A stretch of DNA of 64,000 bases from RGIG3178 sp964533965 (GCA_964533965.1 CAZHNN010000001.1:62001-126000); one strand, 5' to 3'. Positions 51,715 to 60,674 are shown, counted from the stretch's first letter. Made by a program: numbers and translations. The notes: a model not told the origin generated them from the letters alone.

Positions 51715-53361
51715 ATGCATATTTCAGTATTTCAAGCAATTTTGATGGGACTCTATTATTGGATCGCCGTCAGTTCTATCGGTTATGGTGTGCGGTATCA
51801 GATTCCGTTGGTAGCCGGCCTGGTAACCGGAACGATCCTCGGGGACATGGCAACCGGATGTAAGATCGGTGCGATCATCCAGCCGATGTTCCTCGCTTTC
51901 ACGGGCGCAGGCGGAACTGTCGTTTGGGATCAAACGGCAGGAACCATTATGGGCACCGCGATCACGATGGTTGGCGGTCTGCCCCTGACGCAAGCCCTGA
52001 CCGTTGCGGTTCCGATCTCTCTGCTGTTTGCGCAGATTCACACGGTCCGCCGCATCTGGTTCGCGTACCCGGCCGGCTTGGCTGACAAGGCCGCATTAAA
52101 AGGTGAAGATCGGAAAATCATCTTCTACGGCTCCTGGTTCTGCTTCTTGTCCAAGGGTATCATCTATTTCATCCCGATGACGCTGAGCATTTTAGCCGGC
52201 GCGGATGCCATCGGCACGCTCATGAAGAACTTGCCCGTATGGCTCACCAACGCGCTGTCCGCCGTCGGCGGCATCCTGCCGGCACTTGGAACCGCGATGA
52301 CCATTCGCGTCATCGGGCGTCCTCAGTTCTTCCCGTTCTTCCTTGCCGGATTCTTCCTTACGCAATATGTTACCCAGGTCAGCGGCCTGTTCCTTGCGTT
52401 CATCGGCATGTTCTTTGCGTTCCTCTACTACCTCATCCTGGATGCCAGCCATAAGGAATCCGATTCGGAGAGAGCAGCGGATGACGCAGTTGTAGCGGCG
52501 GAAGAGAATAAACCGCACCTTCTGACCGTGGCGGATTCGCACAGGTTGTTCTGGCGGTGGTGGCTGTTCTGCGAACAGAGCAACAGCTTTGCCCGCCTGC
52601 AGTCCGTTGCGTTCTGCTGCGCGTTCATTCCGTTCCTCAAAAAGCTGTACGGAAACGACCCCGAGGAGTATTCCGCAGCATTGCAGCGCCACTTGATGTT
52701 CTTTAACACCCAGGGCATCTGGGGAAGCGTTATCCACGGTATCGTACTTTCCATGGAAGAACAGCGCGCCATGGGCGCACCGATCGAAGTGGATGCCATC
52801 ACCGGCATCAAGGCCGGTTTGATGGGACCGTTTGCCGGCATCGGCGACACCATCGACTGGTCGACGATCTTCCCGCTGCTTGCGATTCTCTTCATGCCGC
52901 TGGCAGCCGCAGGCAGCCCGTTCGGCGCCATCCTGACAGTCCTTGTACTGCTGGCCATCACCGTAACGGAAGGCAACATCTATTGCTCCACCGGCTATAA
53001 GCTCGGAACGCGTGCGGCTCTTACCATGTTGCAGGGCCATGCGATCCGGACTTTCATCTCGGTGGCTTCGGTACTCGGCTTGTTCATGTTGGGCGGCTTG
53101 GCGACCAGCTTCGTCAAATGCGTCACCCCGATCTATATTCCGACGAGCGGCACTCCGATGATGGTGCAGACCGACATCCTCAACAAGGTTGCCCCCGGTC
53201 TTCTCCCGCTCGGCGTGATCATGGGTACCTATTGGTACATCACCCACGGCAACAGCATGGCGAAGGCAGCCTTGGTACTGACCATTCTCGGCTTGGTACT
53301 TGGCGTGGTCGGTGTCATCGGCGGCGGCGGATTGATCTTCAAGGCGTATGTAAAGAAGTAA
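51715..53361 (+). CDS. PTS mannose-family IIC-IID fusion protein, copy 2
   Basis: The 548-residue protein is colinear with copy 1, with close to nine of ten residues identical by eye; differences concentrate in the linker (HKESDSERAADDAVVAAEEN) and in conservative membrane changes. It has the same IIC half, IID half and SD (GGGGGAAGTAGT). Each copy has its own promoter, leader and terminator, so they are separately transcribed and may respond to different conditions or dosage. The missing IIA/IIB components must come from elsewhere. Substrate may be mannose, fructose, sorbose, an amino sugar or another sugar; sequence does not decide. Confidence 0.9.
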   Translation: MHISVFQAILMGLYYWIAVSSIGYGVRYQIPLVAGLVTGTILGDMATGCKIGAIIQPMFLAFTGAGGTVVWDQTAGTIMGTAITMVGGLPLTQALTVAVPISLLFAQIHTVRRIWFAYPAGLADKAALKGEDRKIIFYGSWFCFLSKGIIYFIPMTLSILAGADAIGTLMKNLPVWLTNALSAVGGILPALGTAMTIRVIGRPQFFPFFLAGFFLTQYVTQVSGLFLAFIGMFFAFLYYLILDASHKESDSERAADDAVVAAEENKPHLLTVADSHRLFWRWWLFCEQSNSFARLQSVAFCCAFIPFLKKLYGNDPEEYSAALQRHLMFFNTQGIWGSVIHGIVLSMEEQRAMGAPIEVDAITGIKAGLMGPFAGIGDTIDWSTIFPLLAILFMPLAAAGSPFGAILTVLVLLAITVTEGNIYCSTGYKLGTRAALTMLQGHAIRTFISVASVLGLFMLGGLATSFVKCVTPIYIPTSGTPMMVQTDILNKVAPGLLPLGVIMGTYWYITHGNSMAKAALVLTILGLVLGVVGVIGGGGLIFKAYVKK

Positions 53362-53383
53362 CCCTAAGAAGTAACCATTTATG

Positions 53384-53436
53384 AAAGAACCGGCCTGGGC
53401 GTTTCTATAGAAAACGCTCTAGCCGGTTCTTTTTAT
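53384..53436 (+). terminator. Terminator after PTS copy 2
   Basis: AAAGAACCGGC (53384-53394) pairs with GCCGGTTCTTT (53422-53432), with one inner hairpin and a T run; it is the same outer stem as after copy 1. Confidence 0.85.
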
Positions 53437-53455
53437 TGCATAGAGATAAGCAGCA

Positions 53456-53483
53456 AAAAAAGGAGCGTTTCAGCTCCTTTTTT
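53456..53483 (-). terminator. Terminator of pyruvate carboxylase
   Basis: AAAAAAGGAGC (53456-53466) pairs with GCTCCTTTTTT (53473-53483); on the minus strand the T run follows 13 bases beyond the stop codon. Confidence 0.85.
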
Positions 53484-53495
53484 GTAGGATTTGTA

Positions 53496-56400
53496 TTATG
53501 CGATGACGAACAGCAGCTGCTCCGCACGCACGTTTTGGCCGGAGGATACCAGAACCTTCTGCACCACGCCGGACTTGCGCGCCACGACGTTGGTTTCCAT
53601 TTTCATCGCCTCGATCACGCCGAGCACCTGCCCGTATTCGATCTGATCGCCCTCGTTCACCAGCACCTTGGAAACGATGCCCGGAATCGAAGCGCCGACC
53701 TGTGAGAGGTCATTGGCATTGACCAAAAGTACGTTGTCGGAAACGATGCGGGATTCGCCGATCTGGACGTCCACGATGCGCTGTGCGCCGTTCAGCTCAA
53801 ACACCATGTTCTGCGTACCGTTCTCGTTGACTTCGCCGGGGCCGATGTATTTGATGATCAGCGTCTTGCCATCCTCAATGGAGAACTCGGTGGAATCGCC
53901 GGGATCCATGCCGCGCAAGAACACACTGGTATCCATGGAGGACAAATCGCCGTTTTCATGGAAGAATTCCGTGTATTCCTCGAATACCTGCGGGTACAGG
54001 CATGCGGAGAGCACGCTCGCGTCGTCCCTGAAATCCTCCGGCAGCGATTCACGGATGGCTTCCATGTCAGCAGGCGGCAACAATTCACCCGGGCGGCAGG
54101 TGATGGGCGTCTTGCCCTTCAAAACCATTTTCTGGATATCCTTGGGGAAACCGCCTTCCGGCTGGCCCATCATGCCCATGAAATAGGACACGACAGAATC
54201 GGGGAAGTTCAGCTGTGCGCCGCGCTGCACGATGTTTTCGGCGTTCAGGTTGTTCTGCACCATGAACAGCGCAAGATCGCCCACCATTTTGCTCGACGGC
54301 GTCACCTTGACGATATCGCCCAGCATGCGGTTGACTTCTGCATACATATTCTTGACCTCTTCGAACCGGTGACCGAGCCCCATGGACTCCACCTGCGGCT
54401 TGAAGTTCGAATACTGCCCGCCGGGTATCTCCAGCTGATAGATTTCCGTGTCGGGATACAGCAGCCCCGCCTCGTAGGCGGAATACAGCGGTCGCACTTC
54501 CGCCCAGTATTCGCTCAGATCCTCCAGCCCTTTTTGCGGGAACTGCGGGTCGCGCTCGTGGCCCGAAAGTGCAGCACTCAGGGAATTCAACGATGGCTGG
54601 CTCGTAAAACTGCTCATAGATGCGATCGCGCAGTCCACGATGTCAACGCCCGCCTCGCATGCCAGAAGATAAGTGGCGATCTGGTTGCCGCTGGTGTCGT
54701 GCGTGTGCAGATGAACGGGGATGCCAATCTCCTCTTTGAGCGCCTTGACGAGCTTTGTCGCGGCAAACGGCTTCAACAAGCCAGACATATCCTTGATTGC
54801 CAGCATGTGGCAGCCGATCTTTTCGAGTTCTTTTGCGAGTTTAACGTAATAGGAAAGCGGGTATTTGTCGCGCTTGGAATCCAGAATGTCGCCGGCGTAG
54901 CAGATGGTTCCTTCCGCGATCTTGCCCGTTTCCAGCACCGCCTCGATCGCAGGCTGCATGCCCGGCAGCCAGTTGAGCGAGTCGAATATACGGAATACGT
55001 CGATGCCGCGCCGCGCGCTTTCGCGCACAAAGCCCGTCACGACGTTGTCGGGGTAGTTGGTATAGCCTACGGCGTTGGCGCCGCGGAAGAGCATCTGAAA
55101 CAAGATGTTGGGTATGTCTTCGCGAAGTTCATCCAGGCGCTTCCACGGGGATTCGTGCAAAAAGCGGTAGGCCACGTCAAACGTAGCGCCGCCCCACATC
55201 TCAAGCGAAAAGACGCTTGCAAGCGTGTGCGCCATCGCCTTCGCACCCACGCGCATGTCGTGCGTGCGCATGCGGGTGGCCAACAACGACTGGTGCGCGT
55301 CGCGCAGTGTCGTATCGGTGATCAAGAGCTTCTTTTCAGCCTTGACCGCGTCGCAGACAGCCTTAGGCCCCTTCTCATCCAGGAGCTGCTTGAAGCCCAT
55401 GGGAGCCGATCCTTCCTTGATGCGCGGCGGTGTCGGCACCGAAATGGCGGGGCGCGACGGACGATCTTCCAACAACGATTGGGTTGCGATGAACTTCAGC
55501 ACCTTCGTCGCCCTGTCCTGCCGCTGTTCGAACTCGAACAGCGACGGCGTCTCGTCGATAAAACGCGTGTCGCACAGACCGTTCTGGAATCGCTCGTTCT
55601 GCAGAACGTTCATTAAAAACGGGATGTTGGTGCGCACGCCGCGCACTCTGATTTCATTAAGGGATCGCAGCATCTTGCGCACGGTACCCATGAACGAGCG
55701 GTCATACGTCGTGATCTTCACCAACAGGCTGTCGTAGTACGGGGAGATCACAGCTCCGGTAAACGCGTTGCCCGCATCCAGCCGAACACCGTTGCCGCCG
55801 CCGCTTCTATATACCGTCAGCCTCCCGTGGTCAGGTGCAAAGTTGTTGCGCGGATCCTCGGTGGTGACGCGGCACTGTACGGCATATCCGTGTGTTGAAA
55901 TACGGTCCTGCGTCAGGCTCAATTCCGGAGAGTCAAGGGAGTACCCCTGTGCGATCAGGATTTGTGCCTGGACCAGATCCACGCCTGTCACCACTTCGGT
56001 GATGGTGTGTTCGACCTGTATGCGCGGGTTCATTTCAATGAAGAAGTAGTCGCCGTTCTTGTCGACCAAAAACTCGATGGTACCGGCATTGACATAGCCG
56101 ATCTCGCGCGCGATCTTCAGAGCATCATCGTACATTTTGCACAGCGTCTGTTTGGGGATGCTGAAAGCGGGTGTGAACTCCACCACCTTCTGGTAGCGGC
56201 GCTGGATGGAGCAGTCGCGCTCATACAGGTGCACGATGTTACCATACTGGTCGCCCAATACCTGTATCTCTATGTGCTTGGGCTGTTCAAGGTACTTTTC
56301 CATGAAGATGTCGCCGCATCCGAAGGCTTTTTGTGCCTCGGTCTGCACCAGCGAGAACATTTCAGTCAATTCTTTGTCGTTGTTGGCAAGGCGCATGCCG

Positions 56401-56906
56401 CGCCCGCCACCGCCCGCCGCCGCCTTTAAAAGGACCGGATAGCCAAATCGCTTTGCCAGATCCACGGCCTGTTCAGCGGATTCGATGGGCGCTTCGCTGC
56501 CCGGTATGGTCCGCACGCCCGCGCGCTTGGCAACAGCTTTGGCTGCCAGTTTGTCGCCCATCTGCGCCAAAATATGGCTGGGAGGACCTATGAATACGAT
56601 GCCTGCTTCTTCGCAGGCACGCGCGAAGTTCGCATTTTCGCTTAAAAAGCCGTAGCCCGGATGGATAGCGTCAACACCTTTTTCCACCGCCAGGCTGACG
56701 ATGCGCTCTATATCAAGGTATGCTGCCACGGGACCCTGCCCCTGGCCTATCAGATAGCTCTCGTCTGCCTTGGTGCGGAACAGGCTGGTGTTGTCCTCTT
56801 TGGAATAAACGGAAACGGTGCGCAAGCCAAGGTCATAGCAGGCGCGTATGATGCGGATGGCTATTTCGCCCCGGTTCGCGACCATTACTTTGTGGATGCG
56901 TTGCAA
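53496..56906 (-). CDS. pyc: Pyruvate carboxylase
   Basis: The 1136-residue protein is a complete single-chain pyruvate carboxylase, which makes oxaloacetate from pyruvate, bicarbonate and ATP. The biotin carboxylase domain is at about 1-450 (HPGYGFLSENANFARACE, KAAAGGGGRGMR, EMNPRIQVEHTITE), the carboxyltransferase at about 520-800 (LLITDTTLRDAHQSLLATR, HTHDTSGNQIAT), a PYC/OADA domain follows, and the biotinyl domain at the C-terminus carries the modified lysine in EAMKME. The start TTG 56906 follows GGGGGG; a longer frame with ATG 56936 lacks an SD. It is divergent from the ECF-S/azlCD operon, with a dyad overlapping its -35. Confidence 0.95.
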   Translation of the reverse strand: MQRIHKVMVANRGEIAIRIIRACYDLGLRTVSVYSKEDNTSLFRTKADESYLIGQGQGPVAAYLDIERIVSLAVEKGVDAIHPGYGFLSENANFARACEEAGIVFIGPPSHILAQMGDKLAAKAVAKRAGVRTIPGSEAPIESAEQAVDLAKRFGYPVLLKAAAGGGGRGMRLANNDKELTEMFSLVQTEAQKAFGCGDIFMEKYLEQPKHIEIQVLGDQYGNIVHLYERDCSIQRRYQKVVEFTPAFSIPKQTLCKMYDDALKIAREIGYVNAGTIEFLVDKNGDYFFIEMNPRIQVEHTITEVVTGVDLVQAQILIAQGYSLDSPELSLTQDRISTHGYAVQCRVTTEDPRNNFAPDHGRLTVYRSGGGNGVRLDAGNAFTGAVISPYYDSLLVKITTYDRSFMGTVRKMLRSLNEIRVRGVRTNIPFLMNVLQNERFQNGLCDTRFIDETPSLFEFEQRQDRATKVLKFIATQSLLEDRPSRPAISVPTPPRIKEGSAPMGFKQLLDEKGPKAVCDAVKAEKKLLITDTTLRDAHQSLLATRMRTHDMRVGAKAMAHTLASVFSLEMWGGATFDVAYRFLHESPWKRLDELREDIPNILFQMLFRGANAVGYTNYPDNVVTGFVRESARRGIDVFRIFDSLNWLPGMQPAIEAVLETGKIAEGTICYAGDILDSKRDKYPLSYYVKLAKELEKIGCHMLAIKDMSGLLKPFAATKLVKALKEEIGIPVHLHTHDTSGNQIATYLLACEAGVDIVDCAIASMSSFTSQPSLNSLSAALSGHERDPQFPQKGLEDLSEYWAEVRPLYSAYEAGLLYPDTEIYQLEIPGGQYSNFKPQVESMGLGHRFEEVKNMYAEVNRMLGDIVKVTPSSKMVGDLALFMVQNNLNAENIVQRGAQLNFPDSVVSYFMGMMGQPEGGFPKDIQKMVLKGKTPITCRPGELLPPADMEAIRESLPEDFRDDASVLSACLYPQVFEEYTEFFHENGDLSSMDTSVFLRGMDPGDSTEFSIEDGKTLIIKYIGPGEVNENGTQNMVFELNGAQRIVDVQIGESRIVSDNVLLVNANDLSQVGASIPGIVSKVLVNEGDQIEYGQVLGVIEAMKMETNVVARKSGVVQKVLVSSGQNVRAEQLLFVIA

Positions 56907-56955
56907 TTGGATCCCCCCGTCGTCGATTCTTCGCATGGAAATTTTCGTTGCAGAT

Positions 56956-57000
56956 ATCTTATTACACATTTTGCAATTTGGCAATCCAAATCTTGCAAAA
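56956..57000 (-). promoter_or_regulatory. Pyruvate carboxylase promoter overlapped by a large dyad
   Basis: On the minus strand TTGCCA (56979-56984), 17 bases, TAAGAT (56956-56961). An inverted repeat, TTTTGCAATTTGG (56969-56981) against CCAAATCTTGCAAAA (56986-57000, two-base bulge) around CAAT, covers the -35, so a bound protein would block it. The binding regulator is unknown. Confidence 0.6.
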
Positions 57001-57022
57001 TCATTCTTCTCTCTATGTTATG

Positions 57023-57051
57023 TTGACGAATCGAAAGCATTGCCCTAGAAT
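57023..57051 (+). promoter_or_regulatory. Promoter of the ECF-S/azlCD operon
   Basis: TTGACG (57023-57028), 17 bases, TAGAAT (57046-57051). It diverges from the pyc promoter and leaves a leader of about 130 nt. Confidence 0.75.
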
Positions 57052-57190
57052 AAGTAAAACCGCAAGGAAGGAAAACGCTATCCCAAACCCCTTTGCAGAG
57101 GGCAAAAAGGCTTATTGTGATGGCAAACAGCCTATGCTTCTTTCGGTATTTTATACAAAGTATCATTTTATTTGGAAAGCGGTGTTTTAG

Positions 57191-57694
57191 GTGAAACGGA
57201 CAGCGAAGCAGATTGCATACGGCGCGCTCGCCGCGGCGCTGATCATGGTGGCGACGGCGATCATCAAGGTACCCGGACCGATCGCGGGGTATTATCATCT
57301 GGGCGACGGCGTGCTGTTTGTCATGGCGATGCTCATGGGGCCGGCAACAGGAGCGCTGTCGGCAGGCGTGGGAAGCGCGCTGGCGGACTTGTTGGCGGGG
57401 TATGGCATGTACGCTCCGGTGACGTTTGTCGTCAAAGCGTGCATGGGTTACATTGCAGGGAGATTCGCCAACGGCGGCATCCTGCGCAGGATCCTTGTCT
57501 TTACGCTCTGCGAAGCCATCATGGTGCTGGGCTACTTCGCGTTTGAAGTCATTATCATAGGATTTAAAGCGGCAGCGGGCGATGTATTGTTGAATATGAT
57601 TCAGGGTCTGTTCGGTATCGTGATCGGTACCGTGTTGACCGGCGGCTGGATGCAGAAATTTGCCAAAACGCTCCGGGAAGACACCAATGTATAA
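57191..57694 (+). CDS. ECF transporter S component
   Basis: The 167-residue membrane protein has about five or six helices and the S-component pattern of energy-coupling-factor importers: AYGALAAALIMVATAI near the start, then GYYHLGDGVLFVMAMLMGP and GALSAGVGSALADLLAG. S components bind a vitamin or related small molecule and dock on a shared EcfAAT module, which is not in the window. The substrate cannot be assigned; biotin (BioY) is not indicated by the motifs. Start GTG 57191. Its stop overlaps the start of azlC by 8 bases, tying it to the AzlCD operon. Confidence 0.8.
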   Translation: MKRTAKQIAYGALAAALIMVATAIIKVPGPIAGYYHLGDGVLFVMAMLMGPATGALSAGVGSALADLLAGYGMYAPVTFVVKACMGYIAGRFANGGILRRILVFTLCEAIMVLGYFAFEVIIIGFKAAAGDVLLNMIQGLFGIVIGTVLTGGWMQKFAKTLREDTNV

Positions 57695-58391
57695 TGGCCG
57701 TTCCCATATAAAGGAAGCCTTTGCGGTGGCGATGCCGGTCATCCTGGGCTATATTCCGCTTGGGCTATCCTGCGGCATTTTAAGCGCCAAAGCCGGACTT
57801 TTGCCGGTGCAGGTGCTGTTGCTGTGCATGTTTTTATACGCCGGCGGCGGTCAGTTCATGATCGCCAGCATGGTGTTTTCAGGCGTGTCGCCGCTTTCCA
57901 TTGCGGCGTCGGTCACGCTGATAAACGCTCGATATATGCTCTACAGCTCCGCATCGGCGGACTATTTCGAAAATGACAACAGGAATGCGGCCTTTCTATA
58001 TGGTTTTGAGATCACCGACGAGTCCTTTGGCGTAAACCACCAGCAGTTCAATTCGGGAAACTGGAGCATTCAAAAGGCGCGTATGGTCAACACGTTTTCG
58101 CAGTTGAGCTGGACGGTCTCCAACTTGATCGGCGTCTATGCCGGCGGAATGCTTCCGATCGCATTGCCGGTCGTGGCGTTTTCCATGACGTCTATGTTCC
58201 TTTGCCTTTTGTGCATGCAGAAGCGAACCAAAAGCAACATTCGCGCGGCTCTGTTTGCAGCCGCAGCCGTCGTTCTATGCAAATTGATCGGCCTGTCTCA
58301 AATTGCCATATTGGCGGGCTCTCTTGTTGGAATCACGGGTGGGATCCTCTTTTCCAAAGAGCGGGAGGAGGGTCTGCATGAGGTGGCTTGA
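57687..58391 (+). CDS. azlC: AzlC-type branched-chain amino acid exporter, large subunit
   Basis: The 234-residue membrane protein matches AzlC: AFAVAMPVILGYIPLGLSCG, FLYAGGGQFMIASMVFSG, LINARYMLYSSASADYF and ITDESFGV. Together with the small subunit AzlD it exports branched-chain amino acids or their analogues. ATG 57687 (MYNGRSHIKEAF) overlaps the end of the ECF-S gene, and azlD overlaps its end by 14 bases, so all three are cotranslated from one mRNA. Confidence 0.92.
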   Translation: MYNGRSHIKEAFAVAMPVILGYIPLGLSCGILSAKAGLLPVQVLLLCMFLYAGGGQFMIASMVFSGVSPLSIAASVTLINARYMLYSSASADYFENDNRNAAFLYGFEITDESFGVNHQQFNSGNWSIQKARMVNTFSQLSWTVSNLIGVYAGGMLPIALPVVAFSMTSMFLCLLCMQKRTKSNIRAALFAAAAVVLCKLIGLSQIAILAGSLVGITGGILFSKEREEGLHEVA

Positions 58392-58707
58392 TTTTTGGAT
58401 CGTTTTGGGCATTACGGCGGTTTGTAACGCAGCCTTTCGCATTGTTCCGTTGTATACGCTGATCAAAAAGCGGCTGCCCGAGAAGGTGCAGCAGGCGCTG
58501 CATCTGATTCCGGCGGCGTGCTTTGCGGCGCTTGTTGCAAACGATCTGTTCGATCCTGCCGCCTGGACAAGCGGTATTTCTTTCCAATCGCTGATGCCTC
58601 TATTGGCAGCCATTCCGGTCGTCGGGGTTTCGTTGTATAAGCCGTCCCTGTTTTTGGCAGTCCTCACGGGCGTAGGTTTTTTTGCACTGCTATATTTTCT
58701 TGCATGA
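58378..58707 (+). CDS. azlD: AzlD-type exporter, small subunit
   Basis: The 109-residue protein has about four helices and the AzlD pattern (FRIVPLYTLIKKRLPEKVQQ, IPAACFAALVANDLF, VVGVSLYKPSLFLAVLTG). It partners AzlC. ATG 58378 follows GGGAGGAGGG inside the azlC end. A strong terminator follows at 58783. Confidence 0.9.
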   Translation: MRWLDFWIVLGITAVCNAAFRIVPLYTLIKKRLPEKVQQALHLIPAACFAALVANDLFDPAAWTSGISFQSLMPLLAAIPVVGVSLYKPSLFLAVLTGVGFFALLYFLA

Positions 58708-58782
58708 ATTGCAAGGAATGATTGGAAATCCTGCAAATTCAATCACTGACAAACCACCGGTTTGATATATCACTCTCGGGTG

Positions 58783-58808
58783 AAAAGGGGGCATCGCCCC
58801 CTTTTTTT
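58783..58808 (+). terminator. Terminator of the ECF-S/azlCD operon
   Basis: AAAAGGGGGC (58783-58792) pairs with GCCCCCTTTT (58796-58805), followed by more T. Confidence 0.9.
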
Positions 58809-58870
58809 CATTGGAAGGTGAGCTGATATAGATATTTTAGACATATTCCCTAAAAATTGTAAAATCATGG

Positions 58871-58927
58871 ATTGACAAATTTGTGTCAATTTGTATAATA
58901 AAATCGAAAAGTGTATCACATGATACA
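58871..58927 (+). promoter_or_regulatory. Crp/Fnr gene promoter with two palindromic operators
   Basis: TTGACA (58872-58877), 16 bases, TATAAT (58894-58899). A perfect dyad ATTGACA-6-TGTCAAT (58871-58890) covers the -35, of the form expected of Crp/Fnr-type sites, and a second perfect 16-base palindrome TGTATCACATGATACA (58912-58927) lies in the start-site region, close to the Crp half-site TGTGA/TCACA pattern. Both positions would repress the gene. Confidence 0.7.
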
Positions 58928-58942
58928 GAAAACGGAGCGAAG

Positions 58943-59596
58943 ATGGTAGATCTGAAGAAAATCTTTCTGTTTGAGAACGTACCCGACGCACCGGTGCAGG
59001 CCTTATTGGAACGTGACGATGTAAAGAGCAGGGAGTTCGCAAAAGCAGAGAGCATCTACGATCCGATGCATTATCAACGGTGCATGGGCATCATCCTCCG
59101 CGGATCGGTGGAAGTGTACAACACCGTGGGGCACCGCGTGCTCTTAAACGTGCTGACAGTTGGACAGACCTTTGGTGTCGCCACGATCTTCTACGATGCA
59201 GGGTTTTATGTGAGCCACGTCGTCGCCAAGACGCGCTGCGAAGTGCTGTTCATTCCGCAGGAGGCGCTCAAGGCATTGTTCTTGCAGAGTATCGAGGCGG
59301 TGGAGAACTACATCGCATTCCTGTCCGGACGCATCTACTTTTTGAACAGGAAGATAGACGCATTCACCAAGGAAGGTGCGGAACAACGGCTGGCGATGTA
59401 CCTGGCTGATCAGGCGCAGAGCAGCAAGGAAGGGCTTGTGGTATTGCCGTTTGGCATGAACAAGCTGGCGGAACTGTTATCCGTCGGAAGGGCTTCACTG
59501 TATCGCGCAGAGCAGGCACTTGCAGACAAAGGGCTCATCGAGCGCAAGGGGCGAAGCATTCTGATTTTGGATTTGGAGAGGCTAAGCAAAATTTAA
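58943..59596 (+). CDS. Crp/Fnr family transcriptional regulator
   Basis: The 217-residue protein has an N-terminal cyclic-nucleotide-type sensor barrel (GIILRGSVEVYNTVGHRVLL, GQTFGVATIF) and a C-terminal winged helix-turn-helix (FGMNKLAELLSVGRASLYRAEQ). There is no N-terminal cysteine cluster of the oxygen-sensing Fnr type, and the cAMP pocket is not clearly conserved, so the effector is unknown. ATG 58943 follows GGAGCG. Two palindromes overlap its promoter, suggesting autorepression. The ABC importer that follows 20 bases later is probably cotranscribed and may be its main target. Confidence 0.9.
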   Translation: MVDLKKIFLFENVPDAPVQALLERDDVKSREFAKAESIYDPMHYQRCMGIILRGSVEVYNTVGHRVLLNVLTVGQTFGVATIFYDAGFYVSHVVAKTRCEVLFIPQEALKALFLQSIEAVENYIAFLSGRIYFLNRKIDAFTKEGAEQRLAMYLADQAQSSKEGLVVLPFGMNKLAELLSVGRASLYRAEQALADKGLIERKGRSILILDLERLSKI

Positions 59597-59615
59597 AGAT
59601 TTGAGGAGGGTACTT

Positions 59616-60674
59616 ATGAAACACAAACGAATATTGGCGATCCTCTGCCTGACGATGGTCTTGGCGTTGGCGGCCTGCACAACGGCTGCGCCAACCACTA
59701 CGCAGACGCCATCGAAGACAAAGGTCAACGTGGCGGCACTCATCGGCCCCACGGGCATCGGTATGGTTAAACTCTGGGATGACCAGAACAAGGGGACAAC
59801 GAAGAACGACTACAAGTTCACATTCTCCGGCGCCCCGGATGAACTCATCGGCAAGATTACCAGCGGTGAAATAGATGTCGCGGCGGTACCTATCAACGTG
59901 GCGGGCGCTCTGTACAGCAAGACGAGCGGCAATGTGCAGATCCTCTCCGTTGTCACCGGCGGTGTGCTCTATGTTGTGGAAAACGGCAACACCGTAAACT
60001 CCGTCAAAGACCTGAAGGGCAAGACACTGTACGCTTCCGGACAGGGTAGCACACCGGAGTACGTACTGGACTATATCCTCTCGCAAAACAGCCTGACGGC
60101 AAGCGACATCAGCCCCTCGCCTGCCGCAACGTCATCCGCAACAACGCCATCCAATGCCGTTACGGTGCAGTGGAAGGCGGAACACGCAGAACTCGCGGCA
60201 CTGGTGGTATCCGGTCAGGTGAAGCTTGCGGTGCTGCCCGAACCGTTCGTTACCACGGTGATGAGCAAAAACGCCAACGTCCGCATAGCGCTGGACCTCA
60301 ACCAGGCCTGGCTTGACGCGACCAAGACGGCAGGCGCACAGGCGCCGCTGACGATGAGTGCGCTCGTGGTCCGCAAGGACTTTGTGACGAAGAACCCGGA
60401 TGCCATCAAGACCTTGATGGCCGAATACGAGGCGTCGGTCAATTACGTCAACGCAAACCCGAAGGAAGCGGGCGCCCTTGTGAAGCAGGCGGGCATCATG
60501 GCGGACGCGACGCTCGCCGAAAAGGCGATCCCGCGCTGCAAAATTATGTTCCTGACAGGTTCCGACATGAAGACGGCCGTTACGAAGCTCTATGAAGTCT
60601 TCTTCAAGGCCAACCCGAAGTCCATTGGCGGCGCAATGCCCAAAGACGATTTCTTCTATGTCGCAGCGAAGTAA
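59616..60674 (+). CDS. NitT/TauT-type ABC transporter substrate-binding lipoprotein
   Basis: The 352-residue protein has a lipoprotein signal (lipobox LAAC) and a periplasmic-binding-protein type 2 fold of the NitT/TauT/ThiY class: VNVAALIGPTGIGMVKLWD, then ISGEIDVAAVP-like GEIDVAAVPINVAG, LKGKTLYASGQGSTPEYVL and PEPFVTTVMSKN. The Thr/Pro-rich stretch after Cys is a flexible tether. It captures a small ligand outside the cell, which could be nitrate, a sulfonate or a thiamine precursor. ATG 59616 follows GAGGAGGG. The permease start overlaps its stop. Confidence 0.9.
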   Translation: MKHKRILAILCLTMVLALAACTTAAPTTTQTPSKTKVNVAALIGPTGIGMVKLWDDQNKGTTKNDYKFTFSGAPDELIGKITSGEIDVAAVPINVAGALYSKTSGNVQILSVVTGGVLYVVENGNTVNSVKDLKGKTLYASGQGSTPEYVLDYILSQNSLTASDISPSPAATSSATTPSNAVTVQWKAEHAELAALVVSGQVKLAVLPEPFVTTVMSKNANVRIALDLNQAWLDATKTAGAQAPLTMSALVVRKDFVTKNPDAIKTLMAEYEASVNYVNANPKEAGALVKQAGIMADATLAEKAIPRCKIMFLTGSDMKTAVTKLYEVFFKANPKSIGGAMPKDDFFYVAAK

